64,000 bases of DNA from Myxococcales bacterium (lineage in GTDB: Bacteria > Myxococcota_A > Polyangia > Polyangiales > Ga0077539), in contig JAAFIF010000013.1 of assembly GCA_013298625.1 (NCBI GenBank), forward strand, positions 1-64,000. The letters run 5' to 3'. This document shows positions 7,801-16,600 of the stretch, one piece after another. Each line of letters begins with the position of its first letter. Position 1 is the stretch's first letter. Made by a program: the position numbers and the translations under genes. A model generated the notes under the pieces. That model worked only from the letters and a program-made list of their open reading frames with translations, did not search any database and was not told where the DNA came from.

Positions 7801-10571
7801 CCCACGGCCACGACGACGCCCGACTTCGCTGTGGCGTTTCGTAGAACCCACGTCTTGCCGAATCGGGTCCCGTCTCCCGCGAGGCCGCCGGTGACGAGCA
7901 CCGAGGGGTCGAGGGCGCTGTTGAAGCCTCGGACGAGCTCGCTGCCGTTGACCGTGAGCCCTTCAGAGAGGACGAAGACCGCGCGCAGCCCAGGGCGAGC
8001 GGCAGAGAGCTTCTGCGCCAGCTCTTTTCCTGCGTCGAACGAACGCGCAGCATCCGTGACCGAAGCTTCGACCGTGTGAAGGTCCGTGCTCCCGAACTGC
8101 GTGATCGCGACAGAGAGCGAGCGATCCAGCACCGCGCCGCCCGCGATCTCGCCGGACGTGCTCTCGCCCACCACGTGAGACTTCGAAAACGCCTTCGCGA
8201 GCTGGTCGAACACCGGCTTGTGCTCGATCGCCTCTGGGGCGCCGAACACCAACACCAACGTCCGCTCCGAATCCATCTCCGTCGGAAGCGATGAATCCCA
8301 CTTCGCCGTCTCGAACGAATACACCCTGCGCTGCACCCGCATGGGCTCTCCGCTCGCGGGCGCGCTCGGCGCAGGGACGGCGCGGGGAGGGGGCTTCGGC
8401 GCTTGCTGCGCGGGCATCGCGAAGCGCGAGAGCGCCGCGGGCTTCGCGGGCGGAGGAGGAGGCTTCGCCGCGGTGGCGCCCTTCGCGGCCCCTGTCTTCT
8501 CTGCGAAGACGGTGAGGGTCATGGTCTGGTTGTGCAAGTCGCAGGCGCCCATCCCGTAAGGAGCGAGCTCTCCGTACGAATAGAAGCCAACGATCTGAGC
8601 GTTCTTGGGGAGGGCGCTCTGAATGGCTTCGACCTCTTCGTCGATGCGATCGCCGAGGACGAGCCTGCGACCGACGCACGAAATGGCGACGGTGAGCACG
8701 TCCGAGTCCTTCGCCTCTTCGCGGGTCTCGACGGCCATCATCGCCGCGTCCGACGCGCCGCCGACGAGCCGATCGAAGTCCGCCTTCATCAGCTGCACGA
8801 GCGACGCCTCGGGAACGTCCCCCGCGAACGTCATCGACTGCGCCGCTTCGTCCACAGCGAGCAGCGTTCGAACGAGAATCTTCGTGTCCGAATCGCTCTG
8901 CCTCATCGCGAGCGGAAACAACAGCCCCGTCGCGGGCAGCCCCGCCGCCTTCGGCCCGAGGTACTCTTTGTACAGCTTGAGCGCGGGCTTTCCGTCGATC
9001 TCGAAGACCACGTTGGCCTTGGACTTCGTCACCCTGCGCTCGGGCCCGAACTTGTCCCAGCCGCCCTTCGACCCGTGCGAGACGATCAACGAATCGCCGT
9101 ACAATCCCACGGCCACGACGACGCCCGACTTCGCTGTGGCGTTTCGTAGAACCCACGTCTTGCCGAATCGGGTCCCGTCTCCCGCGAGGCCGCCGGTGAC
9201 GAGCACCGAGGGGTCGAGGGCGCTGTTGAAGCCTCGGACGAGCTCGCTGCCGTTGACCGTGAGCCCTTCAGAGAGGACGAAGACCGCGCGCAGCCCAGGG
9301 CGAGCGGCAGAGAGCTTCTGCGCCAGCTCTTTTCCTGCGTCGAACGAACGCGCAGCATCCGTGACCGAAGCTTCGACCGTGTGAAGGTCCGTGCTCCCGA
9401 ACTGCGTGATCGCGACAGAGAGCGAGCGATCCAGCACCGCGCCGCCCGCGATCTCGCCGGACGTGCTCTCGCCCACCACGTGAGACTTCGAAAACGCCTT
9501 CGCGAGCTGATCGAACACCGGCTTGTGCTCGATCGCCTCGGGCGCGCCGAACACCAGCACCAGCGTCCGCTCCGAATCCATCTCCGTCGGAAGCGCCGAA
9601 TCCCACTTCGCCGTCTCGAATGAATACACCCTGCGCTGTACCCGCATCGTCCGCTCTCCCTGGGGCCCCTTTGGTTCTGCTCGCTCTTCTGTCACGCACG
9701 CCGCGAGGGCGGCCTTCATCTCGCTCGCGCTCTGAAAGCGCTGCGCCGGATCCTTCTCGAGCCCCCGCAGGATCACCGCGCCGAGGGCGCTCGGCAGCCC
9801 CTTCAACGGCGCGGGCTGCTGCTGCAAGTGCCCCAGGTACGCTTGCACTGCCTCGTTGCCAAACGGCGGCGCGCCGCTCGCGAGGTCGTACAGCGTCGCG
9901 GCGAGCGAATAGAGGTCCGCGCGGTGGTCCGCTTTGTTTCCCTCGATCATTTCGGGCGCGATGTACGCGGGCGTCCCGGCGATGATCCCGCGCGGCTTCT
10001 GCTCTTGCGCGCGCTGCATCGCCGCGGACGAGAGAGAAGCGAGCCCGAAGTCGCACAGCTTCACCTCGCCCTGATCCGTGAGCAGCACGTTGGCGGGCTT
10101 GAGATCGTAGTGGTTTACGCCGAGCTTGTGCGCGTGCTCGAGGGCCTCGAGCGCGCGAAGCCCGATGCGGATCAGCTCCGACGTCGGCAGGACCCGCCCC
10201 TCGAACTTCTTGCGATAGTGCCGCAGGTCCTCGCCGCGGACGTACTCCATCACCAGAAACTCCCAGGACGCGTCGCGCTCGTAGTTGTACGCGCGCACGA
10301 TCCCTGGATCCGTCAGGCGAATGCTGGTGAGCGCCTCGCTCCGCAGGCTCTGCAGCGTCTGGGCGACGGTCCCCTCGGGGACGCCCCATTTCTTCACGGT
10401 CAGGACTTTGATCGCCACCGGCTGATCGAGAAAACTGTCCGTCGCTCGAAAGACCGCCCCCATTCCTCCAACGGCGATCAGCGCTTCGAGGTGGTAGCGC
10501 CCCGCGAGCACCGAGCCGACCGGCGGGTGCGCAGGGGAGCTGTCGCCTGGCTTCTTGGGTTTGATGTCCAT
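4875..10571 (-). CDS. Giant membrane Ser/Thr kinase: kinase-FIST-FIST-(STAS-Zn ribbon)x2-TM-PDZ
   Basis: An 1898-residue protein. Residues ~25-290 are a Hanks kinase: loop VGGMGAVFRA, Lys in VAIKVL, catalytic loop HYDLKPANVLL (HYD, not HRD), CDFG, and GTPAYIAPE. Two almost identical FIST sensory domains (N and C parts) follow at 309-691 and 744-1126, separated by Pro/Ala-rich linkers. Next come two STAS-like segments (~1215-1310 and ~1405-1490), each followed by a CxxC...CxxC zinc ribbon (~1322-1363 and ~1504-1537). A single hydrophobic span lies at ~1602-1624, then a putative external region and a PDZ-like domain (GSPASDANLRDGD) near 1810-1890. FIST domains bind small ligands in other bacterial sensors. 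The kinase may phosphorylate STAS surfaces in cis or trans. The gene heads the operon with the HATPase protein and phosphatase. Confidence 0.9.
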   Translation of the reverse strand: MDIKPKKPGDSSPAHPPVGSVLAGRYHLEALIAVGGMGAVFRATDSFLDQPVAIKVLTVKKWGVPEGTVAQTLQSLRSEALTSIRLTDPGIVRAYNYERDASWEFLVMEYVRGEDLRHYRKKFEGRVLPTSELIRIGLRALEALEHAHKLGVNHYDLKPANVLLTDQGEVKLCDFGLASLSSAAMQRAQEQKPRGIIAGTPAYIAPEMIEGNKADHRADLYSLAATLYDLASGAPPFGNEAVQAYLGHLQQQPAPLKGLPSALGAVILRGLEKDPAQRFQSASEMKAALAACVTEERAEPKGPQGERTMRVQRRVYSFETAKWDSALPTEMDSERTLVLVFGAPEAIEHKPVFDQLAKAFSKSHVVGESTSGEIAGGAVLDRSLSVAITQFGSTDLHTVEASVTDAARSFDAGKELAQKLSAARPGLRAVFVLSEGLTVNGSELVRGFNSALDPSVLVTGGLAGDGTRFGKTWVLRNATAKSGVVVAVGLYGDSLIVSHGSKGGWDKFGPERRVTKSKANVVFEIDGKPALKLYKEYLGPKAAGLPATGLLFPLAMRQSDSDTKILVRTLLAVDEAAQSMTFAGDVPEASLVQLMKADFDRLVGGASDAAMMAVETREEAKDSDVLTVAISCVGRRLVLGDRIDEEVEAIQSALPKNAQIVGFYSYGELAPYGMGACDLHNQTMTLTVFAEKTGAAKGATAAKPPPPPAKPAALSRFAMPAQQAPKPPPRAVPAPSAPASGEPMRVQRRVYSFETAKWDSSLPTEMDSERTLVLVFGAPEAIEHKPVFDQLAKAFSKSHVVGESTSGEIAGGAVLDRSLSVAITQFGSTDLHTVEASVTDAARSFDAGKELAQKLSAARPGLRAVFVLSEGLTVNGSELVRGFNSALDPSVLVTGGLAGDGTRFGKTWVLRNATAKSGVVVAVGLYGDSLIVSHGSKGGWDKFGPERRVTKSKANVVFEIDGKPALKLYKEYLGPKAAGLPATGLLFPLAMRQSDSDTKILVRTLLAVDEAAQSMTFAGDVPEASLVQLMKADFDRLVGGASDAAMMAVETREEAKDSDVLTVAISCVGRRLVLGDRIDEEVEAIQSALPKNAQIVGFYSYGELAPYGLGACDLHNQTMTLTVFAERHTAVSKSAAPAKAVPAPTPAAVPAPTPTQAPVAAAPPAPMPTPAAPPPRASVAPKPPPAPSSTDSIMQRSPAAMAVQKLRTAPHRASATKGASTVTIERAQTADATLVVMSGRMNETLKGRASAEGLQGVVVFDLANIERVTSFGVREWLQLLSAAQRTVEKHYLANCSEAVVNQLSTIRAFSGGGTVVSFEAPYRCRSCGFECKHILDVEYDAQALRDREPPKVECPKCQRSAEFDDDVETYFAFAGPFIGAEIPEAVRAVLEGADQTVLVPSGGGEQVQKDIEEHATRVRIRGKLDRSLRWNRVTDGLEGAVIFDFESVTDTTHEGASAMLAAMRQLPSEVSEAHIESCPRAVIEAMMISGAPPVKIVSAEVDGFCAQCNTRRMGHIDVARDRAALLAGEDPKVSCKRCEGAISYADLRPMLRFLATPQQSAAPAASVAPAAAVVAAAPARVSVVEPTPSPAVAARKESAKAPSLAVGLIVVGVIAIGAAGVLIARKSPSEAAGERATQQAAQPPATPAADAAAASPSASSSGESEMLPAWTERATALDSQRVLVVGHAEAQPSRDAALTVARDHATMRLLTLALEQLRGTRTHAFIEPRVRGRTWDAGALRSIAQRFEQQHGSTASPERVEVAQRTSAAGTEVYAQYRLDRGAFDAIVESHRAREEFRGMVTGRFFALLEPVLSASPEVLIYEVRGGSPASDANLRDGDGVVAINGQRVTALSDFRAVVDRTWAGMSVGSPLRLLVNAAGAERTITMTKPRTAEALRR
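7194..8342 (-). repeat. FIST-encoding direct repeat, distal copy
   Basis: Encodes residues 744-1126 of the giant kinase. It matches 8499-9647 at a constant offset of 1305 bp. Roughly 7322-8187 looks base-for-base identical to the other copy by eye; differences are confined to the ends (for example around 7240-7320 and 8190-8340). Confidence 0.9.
8499..9647 (-). repeat. FIST-encoding direct repeat, proximal copy
   Basis: Encodes residues 309-691 of the giant kinase; partner of 7194-8342. The near absence of synonymous differences across the centre implies a recent duplication or ongoing gene conversion. Confidence 0.9.
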
Positions 10572-10788
10572 CGCTTGCGCTCTCGAGTAGGCGACAGGCG
10601 ACGCGCTGGATGCAAAAGCCAGCCGCTTATTTGACGATTATTTGGCATCCTACATGGACGTGAACTGTCGCTATTTTCACTGACTGTCCGTGCTTAGTGG
10701 CCTCGTCAGTCTTGTGTGTTGTCCTTCGCGCCATCGCGCGCGTGATAGGGTCGAAGTCACCCCACACGATCGAGCGCAGGCGCGAGTC
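10572..10788. promoter_or_regulatory. Divergent promoter region with AT-rich core
   Basis: 217 bp between the giant kinase (minus) and the ATPase regulator (plus). The stretch 10620-10680 is clearly AT-richer than its surroundings. It holds a -35-like TTGACG at 10631-10636 and an inverted repeat GTGAA-N11-TTCAC at 10660-10680. On the plus side TGATAGGGT (TAGGGT at 10746-10751) forms an extended -10 candidate 37 nt before the ATG. Either protein could autoregulate here. Confidence 0.5.
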
Positions 10789-13461
10789 ATGACCGTCCCA
10801 ACAGCATTCGAGACCACCCCGTTTTTCGGCCGCGAGGACGAGCTGCGTTCGCTCGATTCGCTCTTCGCGTCGGGTGTTCGAATCGCTCTCATTTCTGGCC
10901 CGCCAGGAATCGGAAAATCTCGCCTCGCCTTCGAGTTTGCCGAGCGGACGTTTCCCTCTCGCTGGTCGTTCTCGTCGTCGCTCTCCGAGGGCCTCGCGCT
11001 CGACGAGCTCTCGCAGCGCCTCGCGCTCGACAGCGACCTCGGCGGTCCCTCGCTGATCGTCCTCGACGACGCTGAGTTCGTCCTCGATCGCGCCCTCGCG
11101 CACGCGCACCGCTCTGTGCAGCGCGCCGCGCAGCTTCGCGTCCTCGTGACCTCGCGTCGCGTCGCCCTCGCGACGGGCGTCGCCCTCTTCTCGGTCCGTC
11201 CCCTCGACCCCTCTGCGGCCCGCTCGCTGCTCGCCAGCCGAGCGGGGCTCGTGTCACGAGACTTCGACGAGCGCGCGCTCGACGCTCCTTCGGGCCTCGC
11301 GCTGCGATCCTCGGTCGGAGCGATTCCCGCAGCCATCGAGCTCGCCGCGACGCGGCTCCGATCGCTCTCGGTCGAAGAGCTCTCCGCGCGTCTGTCCGAC
11401 GATCACGACCCGCTGTGGACCGACGCGATCGGCGTGTCCCCGCGGCACCGCTCGCTGCGCGCGCTGGTCACCGACTCGTTCGCCGCGCTCGACCCCGCGG
11501 GCTCCGCTCTCGTCGTCGCCCTCTCTGCGTGCGTGGGAGACTTCTCGCTCGAGGCCGCCGAGGTCCTCGGCGCTGGACCGACGCCGGTCGTCGACGCGCT
11601 GCAATCGCTCGCCGATCACTCGCTGCTCGACCGCTCGACGCACGAGGGCCGCTCGCGCTTCGCGCTCTTCGCCCCGCTCGCGCAGCAGATCGCGCGCGAC
11701 CCCGCCCACGCCCACGCCCGATCGCTCGCCCTGCGCGCGCACGGTGAGCACTTCGCTTCGCTCGCCGAGCGCGCCGCCGAGGGGCTCTATTCGTCGGACG
11801 CCGCCCGGTGGATGGCGCTCATCGAGCGCGACCGCGGCAACTTCGAGGCGGTCCTCGCTCGCTCGCTCGACGAAGCGCTCGGGCCAGGCTCGCTCTCGTT
11901 CGGCGCGCGCGTCGCATCGGCGCTGCTCGGCTACTTCGAGAACCGCGGCGCGGTCCCCTCGCTGCGCGGCTGGCTCGACCAGCTGCGCGCGCACCCCGCG
12001 TTCGACGCGCTCGACCCTGCGTTGATCGCGTCCCTTCGCTTCACCCGCGGCGTGTGCGCGTGGCTGGGCGGCGACGTGTCCGCGAGCGAGGTCGACCTCG
12101 ACGCCGCGATCCACCACGCAGCGCTCCTCGGGCTCACCGCGCTCGAAGGCCGCGCCCGCGCGCGACGGCTGCTCATCTTGATCAACACCGGCCGCGTCGC
12201 GCAGGTGCTCGACGAGTCCGAGCGCGCGCTCGCCCTGCATCGAAGCGCCGGGGATTTGCGGTACGAAGCCACGACGCAAGCGGTCGCTTCGACGTTCTTC
12301 GTCTCGTGCGGCGCCCACGACGAAGCGCGCCGTCGCTCGGACTCCGCCGTCTCTGCTGCGCGTCGCGTGGGCGACGAGTGGACCCTCGCGCGCGCGCTCG
12401 CCTCGCGCTCGATCCTGTGCCTCGACATCGGGCAGCTCGAAGGCGCGCGCGAGTCCATCGAAGAAGCGCAGCTCGTGCTCGACTGCGTCGACTTCGCGAG
12501 GATGCGCGCCACGACCACGGTCGCCGCGGCGATCCTCGAGCACCTCTCGGCCAACGCCGAGCGCGCCGAGCAGTCGTACCTCACGGTGATCTCGCTGCTC
12601 GAGCGCGTCGGAGACCGGCGCCTCGCCGCGCTCTGCTTGGGATTTCGCGGGATCGCGCTCGCGCAGCAGTGTCGCTACTCCGAGGCGCGCCGCGTGCTCG
12701 GCCGCGCGGTGGTCGACATCGAGCCCTTCGGCGACCGATGGAGCCACGCCCTGCTGCTCTCGCACCGCGCCGTGGTCGAAGCGATGGCCGGGCACGGCGC
12801 CGAGGCGGCGCACACCTGGGCCGAAGCGAACCGCGTGGGCAAGCCGGTGGCCGACCTTCGGCTCGAGCGCGTGCTGGCGATCCAGCGCGCGCGCATCGAG
12901 ACGTTCGCGATGAACACCGCCCGCCGCGCGGGGCTCGGTCAAGACGAGAGCGCCCGTCGTCGAGCGTCGTTCGACGCGATCGGCGCGCTCAGCTCGTCGG
13001 CCAACGGCGCGCCTCCGTTGTTCGGCTACGACGTGCTCATCGTCGCCCGCGCGCTCTTGCGCGAAGAGCCCGCGCCCGAGGTGCGCGCGCTGATCGAGTC
13101 GGCGCTCACGCTCAAGAAGGTGCTCGTCGCGCAGCGGGACGGCGCGTGGTTCTGGCTCTCGGGCGAAGAGCGCCGCTGCGACTGCACCGACGCCCCGGTG
13201 CTGCAGCGCGTGCTCGCCGCGTTTTGCGCGAAGATGTCCGCTTCGTCCGACGCCGTGCTCTCGCGGCCCGAGTTCGTCGAAGCCGTGTGGCCCGGAGAGC
13301 GCATCCTCCCTTCGGCCGCGAAGAACCGCCTGCACGTCGCCATCGCGCAGCTGCGCGCCAGGGGCCTGCGCGACGTGATCCGCACCGCCGCGTCGGGCTA
13401 CGGGCTCGACCCCGAGGTGCGCATCCTGGTCGTCGACGACGCGGTCACGCGAGGCGCTTGA
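10789..13461 (+). CDS. ATPase-TPR regulator with C-terminal winged-helix domain
   Basis: An 890-residue MalT/AfsR-like signal-transduction ATPase. The N-terminus (FFGREDELRSL) leads into Walker A GPPGIGKS at about residues 38-45 and a Walker B-like SLIVLDDAEF. After the NTPase and its winged-helix tail comes a long helical region (~330-780) that resembles degenerate TPR repeats. The final ~75 residues (PEFVEAVWPGE, then KNRLHVAIAQLRARGL and the SGYGL hairpin) match an OmpR-type winged-helix DNA-binding domain. In AfsR/SARP-type proteins that domain is N-terminal, so here the order is reversed. I took the ATG at 10789, since residues before it are not conserved-looking. It is divergent from the kinase operon and may control it (inference). 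Confidence 0.8.
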   Translation: MTVPTAFETTPFFGREDELRSLDSLFASGVRIALISGPPGIGKSRLAFEFAERTFPSRWSFSSSLSEGLALDELSQRLALDSDLGGPSLIVLDDAEFVLDRALAHAHRSVQRAAQLRVLVTSRRVALATGVALFSVRPLDPSAARSLLASRAGLVSRDFDERALDAPSGLALRSSVGAIPAAIELAATRLRSLSVEELSARLSDDHDPLWTDAIGVSPRHRSLRALVTDSFAALDPAGSALVVALSACVGDFSLEAAEVLGAGPTPVVDALQSLADHSLLDRSTHEGRSRFALFAPLAQQIARDPAHAHARSLALRAHGEHFASLAERAAEGLYSSDAARWMALIERDRGNFEAVLARSLDEALGPGSLSFGARVASALLGYFENRGAVPSLRGWLDQLRAHPAFDALDPALIASLRFTRGVCAWLGGDVSASEVDLDAAIHHAALLGLTALEGRARARRLLILINTGRVAQVLDESERALALHRSAGDLRYEATTQAVASTFFVSCGAHDEARRRSDSAVSAARRVGDEWTLARALASRSILCLDIGQLEGARESIEEAQLVLDCVDFARMRATTTVAAAILEHLSANAERAEQSYLTVISLLERVGDRRLAALCLGFRGIALAQQCRYSEARRVLGRAVVDIEPFGDRWSHALLLSHRAVVEAMAGHGAEAAHTWAEANRVGKPVADLRLERVLAIQRARIETFAMNTARRAGLGQDESARRRASFDAIGALSSSANGAPPLFGYDVLIVARALLREEPAPEVRALIESALTLKKVLVAQRDGAWFWLSGEERRCDCTDAPVLQRVLAAFCAKMSASSDAVLSRPEFVEAVWPGERILPSAAKNRLHVAIAQLRARGLRDVIRTAASGYGLDPEVRILVVDDAVTRGA

Positions 13462-13476
13462 TGGCCCCGAGCACGC
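13445..13476. repeat. 32-bp direct repeat, left copy
   Basis: 31 of 32 bases are identical to 17359-17390 (offset 3914 bp). The two copies bracket the RCC1 lipoprotein gene. Confidence 0.9.
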
Positions 13477-13550
13477 CGTCGCGACGCGGTGTGCAGCGGG
13501 GCTTCGAAGGTGGTTGCCGAATCTTCGAGTTCTCGAATTCGCTCGGCGAA
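13445..13550 (-). pseudogene. Remnant of the 3' end of a paralogue of the 17359-18663 gene
   Basis: Read on the minus strand, this ends in VLGAIKRLA plus TGA, matching VLGDIKRLA plus TGA at the end of the gene at 17359-18663. The last 32 bp (13445-13476) match 17359-17390 with one mismatch. Further upstream, in a frame shifted by the equivalent of 5 missing bases, FAERIRE lines up with FPRDIRE at the same distance from the stop, but similarity there is weak and could be chance. The ATPase regulator stop codon lies inside the fragment on the other strand. Confidence 0.5.
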
Positions 13551-13581
13551 ATGCGGGGTCAGGGGAGCGTTCGACAGCGCC

Positions 13582-13597
13582 GTGATAGGCACATCAC
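13582..13597. promoter_or_regulatory. Inverted repeat upstream of RCC1 gene
   Basis: GTGAT-AGGCAC-ATCAC, a perfect 5-bp inverted repeat with a 6-nt spacer, 45 nt before the RCC1 gene start. Candidate operator; short enough to be chance in this sequence. Confidence 0.3.
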
Positions 13598-13641
13598 AGC
13601 GCGGGCATCGTGACGACGTCGCTCGCGCGAAGGAGCTTGCG

Positions 13642-16600
13642 ATGGCGTCGCGTTGGCTTGTTGTGTTGTTGGTTGGAGCTTCGCTCGCTGCAGGGTGCGC
13701 GAGCCCGCAGCCGTTGCCGGACGCGTCGGAGCCCGACGCGACGGGGACGATGGACGCCGCGGTGGACGCGCGCGGGCGACCGGACACGGGGCTCTGCGTC
13801 GACGAAGACAACGACGGACACCCGAGCGCGGCGTGCGGCGGCGACGACTGCGATGATCGAAATCCTAGGGTGAATCCAGGTATTCGTGAGTTTTGCGACA
13901 ACCTCGGCGTCGACGAAGACTGCGACCCGTGCACCGTCGCAGAGGTGACGCCCACGGGCTTCGGCGGCGACGGCGACCGCGACGAGGACCGCTTCGTGTC
14001 CTCGGGGTGCTTCAATCGTCTGCCCGCGGGTGCGCCGGCGCCCGTGTGCGCGGCGACGCAGCTCGACGGCGGCTCCGACGCGAGCGCGAGCGTGGGCTTC
14101 GTCTCCGTCAGCGCCGCCGAAGTGCGCGGAACGGACTGCGCCGACGACCCCGCCGCCGGCGGCGGATCGCGGTTTCCGGGCGCGCTGGAGGTCTGCAACG
14201 GCGTCGACGACAACTGCGTCAACGGCACCATGGACGAAGTGCGCGTGGCCTACTACCGCGACACCGACGGCGACGGCTTCGGCGATCGACGCGCGTCGGG
14301 GGCGGACCTCGTGATGGCGTGCGCTCCGCCCTTCGGGTTCTCTCGGCTGGGCACCGACTGCAACGACGACAACGCGATGATCAACCCTGCGGCGCGCGAG
14401 GTGTGCGACGCGATGGGCAACGTCGACGAGAACTGCAACGGCACGGCGGACGAAGGCTGCGGCTGCCCTCGCGTCGGCGAGACCCGCGCCTGCTGCAGCA
14501 GCCGCGGCGTCGAGGCGTGCACCGCGACGGGGATGGGCTCGGTGTGGGGCTCGTGCACGGCGGACGTGCGCGTCGAGACGTGCAACGGCGTCGACGACGA
14601 CTGCGACGGATCCGCGGACGAGGGCCTCACGATCCTCTGCTATCCCGACGGAGACGACGACGGTTGGGCCGCCGCGGGCGCGAGGCTCCAGCCCGTCTGT
14701 CCAGACCCCGCGCGCATGACGTACGGCCGCTGCCCGGCGCGGTTCACGAACAACGCGCCGACGGACCCGACGAACACCGACTGCAACGACGCCCTTCCTG
14801 CGCGGCACCCGACGCGCGCCGAGCTCTGCAACGGCGTCGACGACGACTGCGACGACAGCACGGTCGACGGCGCAGGAGACCGCATCGTCGGCACCTCTTG
14901 CACGGCGATGGCGGGCGTCGGTCGCTGCGGCACCGGCAGCAACGCTTGCGTCAGCGGCGCGATCCAGTGCCGCACGAACACCGCTATTCAAGAGCTCTGC
15001 AACGGCGTCGACGACGACTGCGACTCGCTGACGGACGAGGGCCTCTGCGTCGACACCGCGACGAACCCGACGGGCACGGGCATGTGCATCGCTGGCGGCG
15101 AGTGCGCGATGGCGCGCTGCTTCGAAGGGCGAGGCAACTGCGACGCGAACAACCGCAACGGATGCGAGGTCGACCTCGAGACCGACCCGAACAACTGCGG
15201 CGCGTGCGGGATGCGCTGCCTGTCGGGCTCGTGCGAACGGGGCCTGTGCATGGGCAACGCGCTCTCGAGCGTCAGCGTGGGTGGCTCGAACGCGTGCGTC
15301 GCGCTCTCGAGCGGGCGCGTCGCGTGCTGGGGCAGCAACGCCAACGGTCAGCTCGGCACGGGGAGCACCGCGCCGTCGGCTCGGTTCGAGCTGGTCGCTT
15401 CGCTGACCGACGCGCTCTCGGTGTCCGTCGGGACCTCCTTCGCGTGCGCCGTGCGAAGGACGGGGCAGGTCGTCTGCTGGGGCTCGAACAGCGCGGGGCA
15501 GCTCGGTGACGGAACGATGCTGCAACGCGCGACGCCCGTCGCCGTCGCGGGGCTGTCGAACGCCGTCGAAGTGAGCGCAGGCGGCTCCTTCGCATGCGCT
15601 CGGCTCTCGTCGGGCGCGGTCTCTTGTTGGGGCAGCAACAGCAGCGCGCAGCTCGGCGACGGAACCACCGCGGCGACGCTCGGACGAGTCACCGTGGCGG
15701 GGCTCATGGACGCGGTCGAGCTCTCTTCTGGTCAGAGCCACGCGTGCGCGCGACGAGCGAACGGTCAGGTTGTTTGCTGGGGAAGCGGCTATCTCGGCGA
15801 CGGTCGCATGGCCGGTCCTTCCGCGCTCGTGACGGTGACCGGCGTGACCGACGCGGTCGAGATCGACGCTGGCGATCAACACTCTTGCGCTCGTCGCGCG
15901 ACCGGCGCGGTCCAGTGCTGGGGCGTAAACGCGAACGGCCAGCTCGGGGACGGGACGCGGACGACAGCGCTCGTTCCGACGACCGTGGCCACGCTCTCCG
16001 ACGCGATCGAAGTCGCGACGGGGAGGCGACATTCGTGCGCGCGTCGCATGGGCGGATGGATCTCTTGCTGGGGCGACAACAGTGCCGGGCAGCTCGGCGA
16101 CGGGACGAACAACGAGCGGCTCATGCCTGTGGGGATTCCGACGAGCCCCACGCGGCGGATCGCGGCGGGAAACAGCTCGACGTGCGCCATCGACACGACG
16201 GGCGTCGTTCTTTGTTGGGGCAACAACAACGCGGGGCAGCTCGGCGACGGGACGACCGGCGAGCGTCGTCGGCCGACCGCGGTGCTCGGCCAGACCAACC
16301 CGACGGCCATGGCGCTCGGGGCGAGTCACTCGTGCGCGCGGCTCGCGAACGGAATGGTCTCGTGCTGGGGCTCGAACGACTTCGGGCAGTTCGGCGCTGG
16401 AATGCAGATCGACCTGCCGGTGACCCGCGCCTCGTCGATCCCCGAGACCGCGAGCCTCTCTGCAGGCACATCGCACACGTGCCTGTTGAGCGTCGCTGGC
16501 GTGGTCTCGTGCTCGGGCGCGAATGACAACGGACAGCTCGGGGACGGGACCACGCTGCGACGCGGGGTCTACGCGCCCGTCGTAGGTCTCGTCGACGTCG

